A stretch of 64,000 nucleotides of DNA. Source: Enterobacter sp. EA-1 (GTDB taxonomy: Bacteria; Pseudomonadota; Gammaproteobacteria; Enterobacterales; Enterobacteriaceae). Both the position numbers and the translations under genes were made by a program. The stretch lies in NCBI GenBank assembly GCA_002886105.1, contig CP025776.1:4774001-4838000 (forward strand), in the 5' to 3' direction. The notes under the pieces are model-generated. The model saw only the letters and a program-made list of their open reading frames with translations, did not search any database and was not told the origin of the DNA. Below are positions 10,566 to 21,028 of this stretch, in pieces. Each line of letters starts with the position of its first letter. Position 1 is the stretch's first letter.

Positions 10566-10982
10566 TTATTCCCCTTGCAAGGTGGCGATAATGTGCCGTG
10601 CGCCGCCGTGAATGCGGTGCTCCCCCAGCCAGATCCTGCCATGTGCCCAGACTGTACCCGCCCGTTTTGCACGGGCAGTAACAGTGATACGCCAAGCAGA
10701 GAAGACTTGATATGCGACGGCATGTCATCCGGCCCTTCATAATCATGCTTCCGAGGGCGCGTTATCCGGCACACTGTTCAGAAAGTGCTGTTCCATGTCA
10801 TAACGCACGGTCGGGTCGCAGTTTTCATTCAGCGTGAGAGAGGCCGAAGTATGTTGGAAGCAGCAGGTGCAACAAACCGATCCGCACACGGGAAAGATCG
10901 CGGATTTGCCCGAGCACTTCCTCCGTGACCAGTGAAACCCGCGCGCCTTTGCGCCAAGCGTAATTGTTTGTTGATACCACAT
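10566..10982 (-). CDS. yjbQ: YjbQ family protein (thiamine-phosphate-synthase-like fold)
   Basis: The joined frames give [20 protein letters not shown], the central [21 protein letters not shown] block and a C-terminus ending in IATLQGE, which is E. coli YjbQ (138 residues). The conserved histidine in LQHTSASL and the NENCDP motif are the family signature. Members show weak thiamine-phosphate-synthase activity in vitro, but the physiological role is unclear. Frame changes near 10910, 10870, 10740 and 10640 break the frame. The stop (TAA) was chosen because it follows the expected family C-terminus. The gene lies upstream of yjbR on the same strand. Confidence 0.85.
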
Positions 10983-11051
10983 TCGCTGCTCCTTAACCGA
11001 AAAGATGAGGTTGCTTAAGTGTGCAGCATAGCGCCGAAAGGTAAACCCCGG

Positions 11052-11762
<711 letters not shown>

Positions 11763-11900
11763 ATTTATCCCTAAATTATCAGCTCGTTATGTTTTATAAA
11801 TGGTGCGAACGGTCAGAAGTCTACCCGACCATAACCCCAGCGGCAGGTGAAACAAAGGATTTTCTGCGGATTAACCATAGAATAGGAGAATACGGGATAA

Positions 11901-11922
11901 CCCCCTGCTGAAAAGCAGGGGG
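11901..11922 (-). terminator. GC-rich hairpin downstream of tyrB
   Basis: A perfect 8-bp stem CCCCCTGC-TGAAAA-GCAGGGGG sits 27 bases past the tyrB stop codon. It is followed on the minus strand by TTATCC rather than a long T-run, so termination strength is uncertain. Confidence 0.55.
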
Positions 11923-11948
11923 ATCAGGATGAAAACGTGAGCGAGTAC

Positions 11949-13140
11949 TTACATCACAGCTGCAAAAGCCTGCGCGACGCGATGCACATTGCGACCGTTC
12001 AGACCGGCAACACAAATACGCCCGCTGGCCACCAGTGTAAATGCCGAACTCTTCACGCAATCTTTCCACCTGCTGTGCGCTCAGACCGGTATAACTGAAC
12101 ATGCCGCGTTGCTTGATCAGATAATCAAAATTACCGCCCGGTACCGCCTCTTTCAGAACCTTTACCAGCTCCGGCGCATTGCCAGAATGCGGGTGCGCAT
12201 CGCTTCCACTTCCGCCAGCCATGAGGCTTTCAGCCCCGCATCGCCCAGCACGGTCGCGACCAGCTGCGCACCAAAATTCGGTGGGCTGGAGTAGTTACGG
12301 CGAACGGTGGCTTTTAACTGACCCAGTACGCGATCGGCCGCATCTGCGTCTTCACACACGATGGAGAGGCCACCGACGCGTTCGCCATACAGCGAGAAAA
12401 TCTTGGAGAAGGAGTTGCTGACCAACACAGGCAACCCGGCACGGGCCATTGCGCGAATCGCATAGGCATCTTCTTCCATGCCTGCGCCAAAGCCCTGATA
12501 AGCAATATCGAGGAAGGGGATCAGATTGCGCGCTTTCACAACCTCAACCACATCATCCCATTGCGCGTTGGTTAAATCCGCGCCGGTTGGGTTATGGCAG
12601 CAAGGATGAAGCAGAACAATGCTTTGCGCTGGCAGCGTGTTCAGTTTTTCCGAGGAAGGCGGAGAAACGCACGCCATTGGTCTCATTGTCGTACCCGGTG
12701 GGGTACTACAAAACCCGCGCCTTCAAAAATGGCCACGTGGTTTTCCCGAGGGTCGGATCGCTCACCCATACGCCCGAGTCAGGGAAGTAGCGTTTCAGAA
12801 AATCCGCCCCCACTTTCAGCGCGCCGGAGCCGCCCAGCGTCTGCACGGTCGCGACACGTTTTTGTTCCAGCACCGGATGGTCTGCGCCAAACAGCAGCGG
12901 CGCAATTGCCGCGCGGTAACTGTTCAGCCCTTCCATCGGCAGGTACAGAGACGCACCGTGCGGCTGCGCGTTAAGACGCGCTTCTGCTTCGGCGACTGCC
13001 TGCAAGCGTGGAATGATGCCGTCTTCGTTGTAATAGAGCCCGATGCTGAGGTTTACTTTGTCGCTACGCGGATCGTCTTTAAAGCGCTCCATAAGAGAGA
13101 GGATCGGGTCGCCAGCGTAGGCGTCAACTTTCTGAAACAC
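11949..13140 (-). CDS. tyrB: Aromatic-amino-acid aminotransferase TyrB
   Basis: This PLP enzyme performs the last step of tyrosine and phenylalanine (and leucine) synthesis. Blocks recognised in order are [71 protein letters not shown], the PLP-lysine motif [19 protein letters not shown] and [14 protein letters not shown]. Length is about 397 residues. The start is GTG (GTG TTT CAG AAA), as in E. coli. A TGTAAA half-site of a TyrR box lies directly upstream at 13159-13164, but the partner half is not clear. Frame changes at 12650 (CCGAGG) and 12700, and others near 12030 and 12165, look like errors. Confidence 0.95.
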
Positions 13141-13242
13141 GCGTGTATTCTCCGAGGGTTTACAGTAGGCAGGAACCCACACAATAAACCGGAAGTCAGG
13201 GAAGGTCGAGAGCAGCAGTGGTAGCGGCGAAAAATAAGCGCT

Positions 13243-14246
13243 TTAGCCGCGAAGGGCGGTAAGGATTTGCGCCACGCGCTGGTTTACGGAACCCCGCACG
13301 CGAAGAAAAGGGATGCCGCGCTGTGTCAATTGGTCAACGTACCATGCCTGCTGCCGCTGGCGGAACGTTTCATCCTGCCGCGTGCCGTCCTGCACAAAAG
13401 GAAAATCATCTTCACACAGCACCACCCAGTGATAGTGCCGCTGCGCCAGCGCGTAAAGCTCATCCGGCGCGTTGCCGAACATCTCCAGCGTATAGAACAG
13501 CGTCGTGAGCGGCGAGGTATCGCACACCAGCCAGCGGGCCGCCAACGCTGCGTCTTCACGCCGCACCTGCGTCTGCGCAATAAGCAGCAAATCATCGTAC
13601 GCCAGTTCACCGCCCTTTTCTTCCCAGCGTTCCCGGCCATATTCCGCCACGTACGTCGTCTCCAGCGCCTGCGCCAGGCTGCGCTCAGTGTGCTTTTGCC
13701 GGTGGATTCGCCCCCCAGCAGGCAAATGCGTTGAACAAAATCCCGATAGACAATGGGAGAGAGCATCTGCCGCCAACGGTGGATATCGCTACGGATCAGC
13801 GTGCCGGAAGGTGCCTGTGCGCCCTGTTCACGCTGTAAGCGCACATGCGCGACAGGCTGAGCAAAACGTTCACTGAGCACGCGGGCAAAGCCATCGCCGT
13901 AATCTTCAGCGGTGAAGACCGCCTGCGGGCGACAGTGCAGAACCTGCAAACAGAGGTCGGCTATATAATGTCGATGCCGATCGCCGGGAGCATCGTTATG
14001 CGGCAACGCACCGAGCCCCCAGCCCGCAACGCGCTCCGGGGTCAGAACAACGATTTCACATTGCGGAAACCGCTCCCGCAGCCAGCGTTCGCGTTTTTCT
14101 GGCTCACAACCCGGCATTTCCGGTTGCGAGTAACTCATCAGCCAGACGCGGTCACACTGGGCCAGCGCGGCATTGATCAGCCGCTCATGACCACAATGCA
14201 GCGGGGCGAACTTCCCCACCACCAGCCCACTGGCGAAACGTGTCAT
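13243..14246 (-). CDS. NadR-like NMN adenylyltransferase / ribosylnicotinamide kinase
   Basis: The N-terminal 170 residues form a nucleotidyltransferase domain with the HxGH-type signature VGKFAPLHCGHERLINAAL. The C-terminal domain begins with a P-loop GGESTGKSTL and continues with YVAEYGRERWEEKGGEL and CDTSPLTTLFYTLEMFG, as in the ribosylnicotinamide kinase part of NadR. The N-terminal DNA-binding helix-turn-helix of true NadR is absent, so this is an enzyme, not the repressor. Its ATG overlaps the pnuC stop by four bases (ATGA). Together they should import nicotinamide riboside and convert it to NMN/NAD. A frame change near 13680 (a CCWGG-type position) splits the kinase domain. Confidence 0.82.
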
Positions 14247-14792
14247 CGCGCGACCAGCGCCTTGCGCCACTGGTACAGACCGTGCCATGCGTTACACCAA
14301 AAACGAGATACAACCCGGCAGTCAGCCAAAGATCGCGCGCCGCATAAAGCGGTACGGCAATGGTGTTGACCAGTAGCCAGAAGTACCAGCTCTCGAGCCT
14401 GCGCCCCATCAGCATGAACTGCGCAAGCACGCTGAACACCATGATGGCGGAATCCAGCCACGGCGACCACGCGTTGGTAAAGCGGTGCAGCAACCACGCA
14501 TAGCCGCCCGCCACCACCAGCGCGCCTGCCAGCATCGGCAACAGCCGACCGATCGGCGTTTTGCGCACCGCCAGTTCGCTACCATGATTCCCTTTCAGCC
14601 AGTTGACCCACCCGGCAATACTGCTGGCAATAAAGAACACTTGCAGGGTGACGTCCGCATACAGCTGCACCGAGTAAAACACCCAGCCATACAGCACACA
14701 GCCAATAATCCCCGTCCACCGGGGTGTGCATGTTATTGCGCGCGGCAAGCCATACAGAGAGGGCATAGGCCGAGGCAGGCGGCGATTTCCAT
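14243..14792 (-). CDS. pnuC: PnuC-family nicotinamide riboside transporter
   Basis: A small membrane protein of about 183 residues. It shows the PnuC pattern: WTGIIGCVLYGWVFYSVQLY, ADVTLQVFFIASSIAGWVNW (with the family GWxxW element) and later SWYFWLLVNTIAVPLYAARD. The start ATG GAA ATC GCC GCC is inferred after correcting CCTCGG to CCTGG at 14770; a further error at about 14720 turns an expected Trp codon into CCCCGG. PnuC proteins are facilitated-diffusion channels that rely on a cytoplasmic kinase to trap the vitamin, and the next gene, overlapping by four bases, encodes exactly such a kinase. Confidence 0.85.
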
Positions 14793-14813
14793 TGGAGACA
14801 AAGGGCAATCCTT

Positions 14814-15892
14814 TTAGTCGATGTATTTCAGTGTCGCCCGGCGGTCAGGCGCGTAATAAGTTCGTAAGCACTTACATTCGTTATTTCAGCGATGCGCTCA
14901 ACGGGTAACCCTTCGCCCCACAACACCACGTTATCACCCGCGCGGTCTTCTGCTTCCGGCCCCGAGGTCGACGCAAATCATGTCCATCGCCACCCGCCCC
15001 ACGATCGGCACTTCACGCCCGTTAACCAGCACTGGCGTACCGGAAGGCGCAGCACGAGGATAACCATCGCCGTAGCCCATCGCGACCACACCCAGACGGG
15101 TATCGCGCGCTCTGCCGGTGCCGCCGTACCCTACGGCATCACCCGTTTTATGCTCGCGCACAGCAATAAGCTGCGACGTCAGGGTCATCACTGGCTGAAA
15201 ACCAAAATCTGCGCCCCGTAGGGGTTTGTTCTCCAGCGGCGATACGCCATAAAGAATAATGCCCGGACGCACCCAGTCGAAGTGCGATTGCGGCCACAGC
15301 AGCGTGCCGCCAGAAGCAGCAATCGTGCGCAAGCCGAGTTTACCGTCGGTAAACGTGGTGAAAATATCGAGCTGGCGTTCCGTCGCGCCGCACTCTGGCT
15401 CATCGGCACGGGCAAAATGACTGGCGACGTTTACCGGCTGGCGGACGTTTTTACACTGCGATAAGCGGGCATAAAACGCCTCGGCTTCATTGGGGTGTAC
15501 CCCAAGGCGGTGCATGCCGGTATCGAGTTTCATCCACACGGTGACCGGCGCGTTCAGAGGGGTCGTTTCCAGCGCCTTAAGCTGTTCCTCGCTGTGGACG
15601 ACGGTCTGTAGCTGATGTTCAGCGACCAGCGGCAACTCTTCGGCATTGAAAAACCTTCCAGCAGCAGGATCGGTTGCGTTATGCCGCCAGCGCGCAGGAG
15701 CAGGGCTTCTTCAAGACGGGCGACGCCAAAAGCGTCGGCATCGGGGAGCGTTCGCGCGGTCTCAAGAAGACCGTGTCCATAGGCGTTCGCTTTCACGACT
15801 GCAACCAGTCGACTGGCGGGGGCCAGTTCGCGCAGGCGTTGCAGATTGTGTCGCAGAGCGCGGCGGTTCACTACTACGGTTGCCGCTTGCAT
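14814..15892 (-). CDS. alr: Alanine racemase, biosynthetic (Alr)
   Basis: This PLP enzyme interconverts L- and D-alanine for peptidoglycan. The PLP-lysine motif [14 protein letters not shown] lies near residue 35, followed by [30 protein letters not shown] and the C-terminal catalytic-tyrosine region [13 protein letters not shown] and [12 protein letters not shown]. Length is about 359 residues. Frame changes occur near 15640, 15118 (CCGG where CCTGG is expected) and 14960; the C-terminus [18 protein letters not shown] reads on to a TAA stop. In E. coli alr is directly followed by tyrB; here the pnuC and NadR-like genes are inserted between them. Confidence 0.95.
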
Positions 15893-15943
15893 TTCAATTC
15901 CTTACTAAAAGAATTTCCTGAATCATTCGTGTTGCAGGAGGGA

Positions 15944-16032
15944 GACAAACCCGGGGATCTCCGGGAGCTTAGTAAACTAAGTGACCGGGGTGAGCGGGTT
16001 CCGTCAACGCACCTGCGGCGCGAAGGATGACG
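15944..16032. repeat. ERIC element between dnaB and alr
   Basis: The sequence contains the ERIC core CCGGGAGCTTAGTAAACTAAG, shortened here as GGGAGCTTAGTAAACTAAG, followed by GTGACCGGGGTGAGCG, and ends in GAAGGATGACGG. These match the ERIC1R/ERIC2 consensus segments and the conserved GAAAGATGACGG end of enterobacterial repetitive intergenic consensus elements. The palindromic arrangement would form a long hairpin in the RNA. Confidence 0.85.
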
Positions 16033-16037
16033 GAAAT

Positions 16038-17446
16038 TTATTCGTCATCATATTGAGGCCCCGCATAGTTATCAAAGCGCGACCACTGCCCGTTAGAATG
16101 TCAGACGCACCGTCCCGATAGGGCCGTTACGCTGTTTACCAATAATGATTTCCGCAATACCTTTTAAGTCACTGTTTTCGTGATAAACCTCATCACGATA
16201 GATAAACATGATCAAGTCCGCATCCTGCTCGATGGAGCCGGATTCACGCAGGTCGGAGTTGACCGGGCGTTTATCGGCGCGCTGCTCCAGAGAGCGGTTA
16301 AGCTGCGACAGCGCCACGACAGGTACCTGCAACTCTTTGGCCAGCGCTTTCAGGGAGCGGGAGATTTCGGCGATTTCCAGCGTACGGTTGTCGGACAACG
16401 ACGGCACGCGCATCAGCTGAAGGTAGTCGATCATGATAAGCCCGATACCGCCATGTTCGCGGGCGATACGTCGGGCGCGGGAACGCACTTCCGTCGGCGT
16501 CAGGCCGGAGGAGTCATCAATATAGATATTGCGTTTTTCCAGCAGGATGCCCATGGTGCCGGAGATGCGCGCCCAGTCCTCATCGTCGAGCTGACCGGTA
16601 CGAATGCGCGTCTGATCAACCCGCGACAATGACGCCGGGGAACGCATCATAATCTGCTCGGAGGGCATCTCCAGACTGAAAATAAGAACCGGTTTATCCT
16701 GTAACATCGCCGCATTTTCGACGAGGTTCATCGCAAATGTCGTTTTCCCCATCGACGGACGCGCCGCGACGATAATCAAATCTGACGGCTGCAAACCCGC
16801 CGTTTTCTTATTGAGGTCGTCATAGCCGGTATTGACCCCGGTTACGCCATCATGGGGTTGCTGAAAAAGCTGCTCGATACGCGAGACGGTCGCTTCGAGA
16901 ACATCGGCGATATTCTTCGGGCCTTCGTCTTTATTGGCGCGGCTTTCTGCAATTTTGAAGACACGCGACTCCGCCAGATCGAGTAAATCTTCACTGGTAC
17001 GCCCCTGCGGATCGAAACCGGCATTGGCGATTTCATTCGCCACCGAGATCATCCTCACGGACAACGGCACGTTCACGCACAATATCCGCATAGGCGCTGA
17101 TGTTCGCCGCACTTGGCGTGTTTTTGGACAGTTCCGCCAGTAAGCGAAACCGCCAACGATCTCCAGTTGGCCCTGTAGCTCCAGCGATTCCGCCAGCGTA
17201 ATCAGGTCAATGGGTTTACCCATCTCCTGCAGGCGGTGCATTTCGGTGAAAATATGGCGGTGCGGGCGCGTATAAAAATCGTCCGCGACAACACGCTCGG
17301 CGACGTCGTCCCAGCGTTCGTTATCCAGCATTAAACCGCCCAACACTGACTGCTCCGCTTCAATGGAATGCGGAGGCACTTTCATCCCCCTCAAGCTGTA
17401 TGTCGCGGGATTCAGTCTGTTTGTTGAAGGGTTTATTTCCTGCCAT
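16038..17446 (-). CDS. dnaB: Replicative DNA helicase DnaB
   Basis: The hexameric 5'-3' helicase of the replication fork. The N-terminal DnaG-interaction domain is seen in PPHSIEAEQSVLGGLMLDNE, and the RecA-like core has Walker A ARPSMGKTTFAMNL, IFSLEMPSEQIMMR, Walker B GLIMIDYLQLM and the arginine-finger region SDLRESGSIEQDADL. The start MAGNKPFNKQTESRDIQLE is recovered upstream of a one-base insertion near 17388. A compensated double shift (17132 to about 17053) scrambles about 25 codons in the LAELSKNTPSAANIS region. Length is about 470 residues. Confidence 0.96.
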
Positions 17447-17509
17447 AGTGAATGGAGCTACCAAGGTAATGAATGGTTCGAAAGATTATCACAGAGTTCA
17501 GGAGGAAGC

Positions 17510-18510
17510 ATGGCGACACGAATAGAATTTCACAAGCATGGCGGCCCTGACGTGCTGAAAGCCGTGGAGTTTACCCCCACGGCACCGGCGGAAAAACGAA
17601 ATCCGGTGGAAAACAAAGCCATTGGCATCAATTACATTGATACCTATATCCGCAGTGGATTGTACCCGCCGCCGTCTTTGCCGAGCGGGCTGGGCACTGA
17701 AGCCGCCGGCGTCGTCAGCAAAGTGGGCAGTGGCGTGACGCACATTAAGGCAGGCGATCGCGTGGTCTACGCGCAATCGGGGTTGGGCGCTTACAGCTCG
17801 GTACATAATGTCCCTGCCGATAAGGCGGCGATCCTGCCGAACGCCATCTCTTTCGAACAAGCCGCAGCTTCTTACCTGAAAGGATTGACGGTCTTCTACC
17901 TGCTGCGCAAAACCCTCGGGAGATCAAACCCGATGAGGTATTCCTGTTTCACGCGGCGGCGGGCGGCGTTGGGCTTATTGCCTGCCAATGGGCGAAAGCG
18001 CTCGGCGCGAAACTGATTGGCACCGTGGGTTCAGCGCACAAGGCGCAGCGGGCCGGAGCCCTCGGCAGGTGATCAACTATAGCGAAGAGAATGTGGTCGA
18101 ACGCGTGAAAGAGCTCACCGGTGGCAAAAGGTCGGCGTGGTGTACGACTCGGTCGGGAAAGATACACCGGGAGATCTCGCTCGATTGCCTGCGCCGCCGT
18201 GGCCTGATGGTCAGCTTTGGTAACTCCTCCGGTCCGGTTACCGGGGTGAACCTCGGTATTCTCAACCAGAAAGGCTCACTGTACGCCACGCGCCCTTCCC
18301 TTAATGGCTACATCACCACGCGGGAAGAGTTGCAGGAAGCCAGCAATGAGTTGTTCTCATTGATTGCCAGTGGCGTCAGATGGGATGTGGCGGAGAGCCA
18401 GAAATTTGCCTTAAAGGATGCGCAGCGCGCGCATGAGGTGCTGGAAAGCCGGGCGACGCAGGGCTCAAGCCTGTTGATCCCCCTGGAGTTCATCGCCAGA
18501 GAAGAATTAG
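17510..18510 (+). CDS. qor: NADPH:quinone oxidoreductase Qor
   Basis: A zinc-free medium-chain dehydrogenase/reductase. MATRIEFHKHGGPDVLKAVE is the N-terminus, preceded by a strong GGAGGA ribosome binding site. AGDRVVYAQSGLGAYSS, SYLKGLTVFYLLRKT and the nucleotide-binding HAAAGGVGLIACQWAKALGA follow, then LMVSFGNSSGPVTGVNLG. Length is about 327 residues. Frame changes at 17914 (CCTCGG), 18056, 18135 and 18165 (CACCGG for CCTGG) break the frame. The C-terminus after SSLLIP is uncertain: in the written frame it runs to 18554 through the terminator, while one base fewer near 18480 gives a stop at 18510, which I prefer. It is divergent from dnaB, as in E. coli. Confidence 0.93.
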
Positions 18511-18536
18511 GGCTTCCCGCAGGAAGCCCTTTCTTT
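18509..18536 (+). terminator. Rho-independent terminator after qor
   Basis: A perfect stem AGGGCTTCC-CGCA-GGAAGCCCT is followed by TTCTTT. It sits at the 3' end of qor. Confidence 0.9.
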
Positions 18537-18676
18537 AGTTCGGCTGCATTGTAGGGTACAGCGCGATGAATTCGTTAACGTCGCGATAGTGACAGATTTG
18601 ATAAGCAAATCCTATGCGGTTCTAAGCAATGCACCACTAAATGTTTCCCAGGGGTTGTGACGCACCACTCAATACT

Positions 18677-18917
18677 TTAGTAACGCCAACGGTTATTGCG
18701 TTGATAACGTGGAACCTTCGGTTCTTTGATGGCGCGAATGATCCAGACCACGGCAACCGCCAGCAGCAACCAGGCAACAGTTTGATCATCAAAGCAAAAG
18801 CCCACCTAAAAACATCACTGCGGTTGCCACAACCAGCGCCGCCACAATACCCAGCAGCGATACGCCGGTCACTAACAACATAATAAAGAAGCCGATAATA
18901 AACAGTAGTTCCAACAT
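18677..18917 (-). CDS. pspG: Envelope stress response protein PspG
   Basis: The minus strand encodes MLELLFIIGFFIMLLVTGVS at the N-terminus, two hydrophobic segments and a C-terminus IKEPKVPRYQRNNRWRY, as in E. coli PspG (80 residues), a small inner-membrane protein of the phage-shock response. Frame changes around 18770-18800 hide it from simple ORF finding. Its place between qor and dusA is conserved in enterics. A sigma-54 promoter controls pspG in E. coli; I did not find a convincing one in the short upstream region. Confidence 0.85.
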
Positions 18918-18991
18918 AGCGCTCTCCACAAACCGTAACTCACTCCTCTATTACAAGAAATATGCCAACCATAACTTGCTGATTCGGCATT

Positions 18992-19021
18992 AAAAAAAAC
19001 CTGCGGCGGTGCGCAGGTTTT
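18992..19021 (-). terminator. Rho-independent terminator after dusA
   Basis: The stem AAACCTGCG / CGCAGGTTT is followed on the minus strand by a run of eight T residues. It ends the dusA transcript before pspG. Confidence 0.9.
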
Positions 19022-19053
19022 AGTGGAATTTGACCAGAGGTTTTAGTGAACTT

Positions 19054-20073
19054 TTAACGCGCCTGAGCAACAAGGCTGAGCGCCTTCTCAACAACCGCAA
19101 CATCTGCGCCGGCCTTGTGAGCATTCTCACTCAGATAACGACGCCACTGGCGCGCCCCGGGGATCCCCTGAAACAGACCCAGCATATGGCGGGTAATGTG
19201 ACCCAGTGTAAGCCCCTGACTGAGTTCACGTTCAATGTAGGGATACATGGCGCGAACAACCGCCACCGGATCGGCATCGCTGGCCTCAGCACCGAAAATT
19301 TCCCGATCAACCGATGCCAGAATCCCCCGGGTTCTGGTAGGCTTCGCGGCCCACCATCACGCCATCCATATGTTCCAGATGGGCTTTGGCCTCCGCCAGC
19401 GACTTAATCCCGCCATTAATCGACATTGTCAACTGTGGGAAATCGCGCTTCAACTGATAAACACGCGGGTAATCCAGCGGTGGGATTTCACGGTTTTCTT
19501 TCGGGCTTAAACCGGAGAGCCAGGGCTTTACGTGCATGAATAATAAAGGACTCACACTCTCCTTTACCGGCAACCGTACCGATAAAGTCGCAGAGAAATT
19601 CGTAGCTGTCCTGATCGTCAATGCCAATACGCGTTTTTACAGTTACCGGAACAGAAACCACATCACGCATCGCTTTGACGCAATCAGCAACCAGTTGCGC
19701 TTCACCCATCAGGCAAGCGCCAAAGCGACCGTTCTGCACGCGATCGGACGGGCAGCCGACATTAAGGTTGATTTCATCATAACCACGCGCTTCAGCCAGC
19801 TTCGCACAATGGGCAAGCTGCGCCGGATCGCTGCCGCCAAGCTGCAATGCAATCGGGTGCTCTTCTTCGCTGTATGCCGTAATCGCCTTTGCCATGAATA
19901 ATCGCACCGGTGGTCACCATTTCGGTGTACAGCAGCGTCTGGCGCGACAACAGACGCAGGAAATAACGACAGTGCCTGTCCGTCCAGTCGAGCATCGGCG
20001 CAATGCTAAACCTGCCGGTGCCAGTGATAAGCAGAATCGGTGGGCATCAGGCGGGTTTGCTGGTTTTTGTCAT
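19054..20073 (-). CDS. dusA: tRNA-dihydrouridine(20/20a) synthase DusA
   Basis: A flavoenzyme that reduces uridines in the D-loop of t[23 protein letters not shown] starts the TIM barrel; [11 protein letters not shown] and ALQLGGSDP precede the catalytic-cysteine region [14 protein letters not shown], then [27 protein letters not shown] and [12 protein letters not shown]. The C-terminus is [20 protein letters not shown]. The ATG at 20073 gives MTKTSKP and is followed by frame changes near 20045 and 20010; others lie near 19890, 19515 and 19325. Length is about 338 residues. Confidence 0.94.
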
Positions 20074-20347
20074 GTCAGGATTACCGTGCAATTTTGGCAG
20101 TTAAAAAGAGATGTATCTGGCCCACCCGGTGGCGGGCAAATACCGGCTCCTGGAAATAGCGGGGCGTCATTCTAGCATAGTGGAACGCCTTAAACCCGAT
20201 GGTGTTCGGTGCAACCCGATCGCGTAATAACCGGCATCAACTTGTACAAAATACGATCGACACCTATCATTTTTGGTAGGCATAGGAAATGTTCGTCAAT
20301 AGCCCGGCGCTATTCACCACCGTAACGGGTAAAAGGAGTGAAAGAAG

Positions 20348-20980
20348 ATGACTACACCGTATGTTCGCCTCGATAAAAACAACGCCGCGGTTCTCCTCGT
20401 CGACCACCAGACGGGTTTACTGTCATTAGTGAGAGATATCGATCCCGACAAATTCAAAAACAATGTTCTGGCATTAGGCGATCTCGCTAAATATTTTAAG
20501 CTTCCCACCATTCTCACCACCAGCTTCGAAACCGGCCCTAATGGGCCTCTCGTTCCTGAGCTAAAAGCGCAATTTCCTGATGCGCCGTATATTGCTCGTC
20601 CCGGCAATATCAACGCTTGGGATAATGAAGACTTTGTTAAAGCGGTAAAAGCGACCGGGAAAAAGCAGTTGATCATTGCCGGTGTTGTGACAGAAGTGTG
20701 TGTGGCCTTTCCTGCGCTATCGGCGCTGGAAGAAGGTTTTGAGGTGTTTGTCGTTACTGACGCATCCGGGACATTTAACGATATTACGCGCCATTCGGCA
20801 TGGGATCGGATGTCACAAGCCGGAGCACAATTGATGACCTGGTTTGGCATCGCCTGCGAGTTACACCGTGACTGGCGTAATGATATTGAAGGCCTGGGTA
20901 ACCTGTTTTCGAACCATATTCCGGATTACCGCAACCTGATGACCAGTTTTAATACGTTGGAGCAACAAATAACAGCGTAA
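20348..20980 (+). CDS. Isochorismatase-family cysteine hydrolase (YcaC-like)
   Basis: A 210-residue protein in one clean frame. The isochorismatase-like fold is shown by NAAVLLVDHQTGLLSLVRDI with the catalytic aspartate, the lysine-containing region ATGKKQLIIAGVVTEVCVAF with the nucleophilic cysteine in TEVCV, and FEVFVVTDASGTFN. It resembles YcaC, an octameric hydrolase of unknown substrate. The RBS AAAGGAG precedes ATG. It has two intact Dcm sites (about 20835 and 20892), showing that not every such site is corrupted. A terminator follows directly. E. coli has no homologue at this place next to dusA. Confidence 0.88.
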   Translation: MTTPYVRLDKNNAAVLLVDHQTGLLSLVRDIDPDKFKNNVLALGDLAKYFKLPTILTTSFETGPNGPLVPELKAQFPDAPYIARPGNINAWDNEDFVKAVKATGKKQLIIAGVVTEVCVAFPALSALEEGFEVFVVTDASGTFNDITRHSAWDRMSQAGAQLMTWFGIACELHRDWRNDIEGLGNLFSNHIPDYRNLMTSFNTLEQQITA

Positions 20981-21012
20981 AAAACCGGAGGCCACGCGCC
21001 CCCGGTTTTGTC
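20978..21012 (+). terminator. Rho-independent terminator after the isochorismatase-like gene
   Basis: AAAACCGG (20981-20988) pairs with CCGGTTTT (21002-21009) across a GC-rich loop, with T residues after and A residues before. It can serve both this gene and the convergent TraF_2-type gene. Confidence 0.8.
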
Positions 21013-21028
21013 TTAGTCTGATTGCACC

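Noticed and set aside
17510-18554. A C-terminal extension of Qor through the terminator
   Set aside because: The extension reads through the terminator hairpin and follows an extra C in a run at a CCTGG site; one base fewer gives a stop just before the hairpin.
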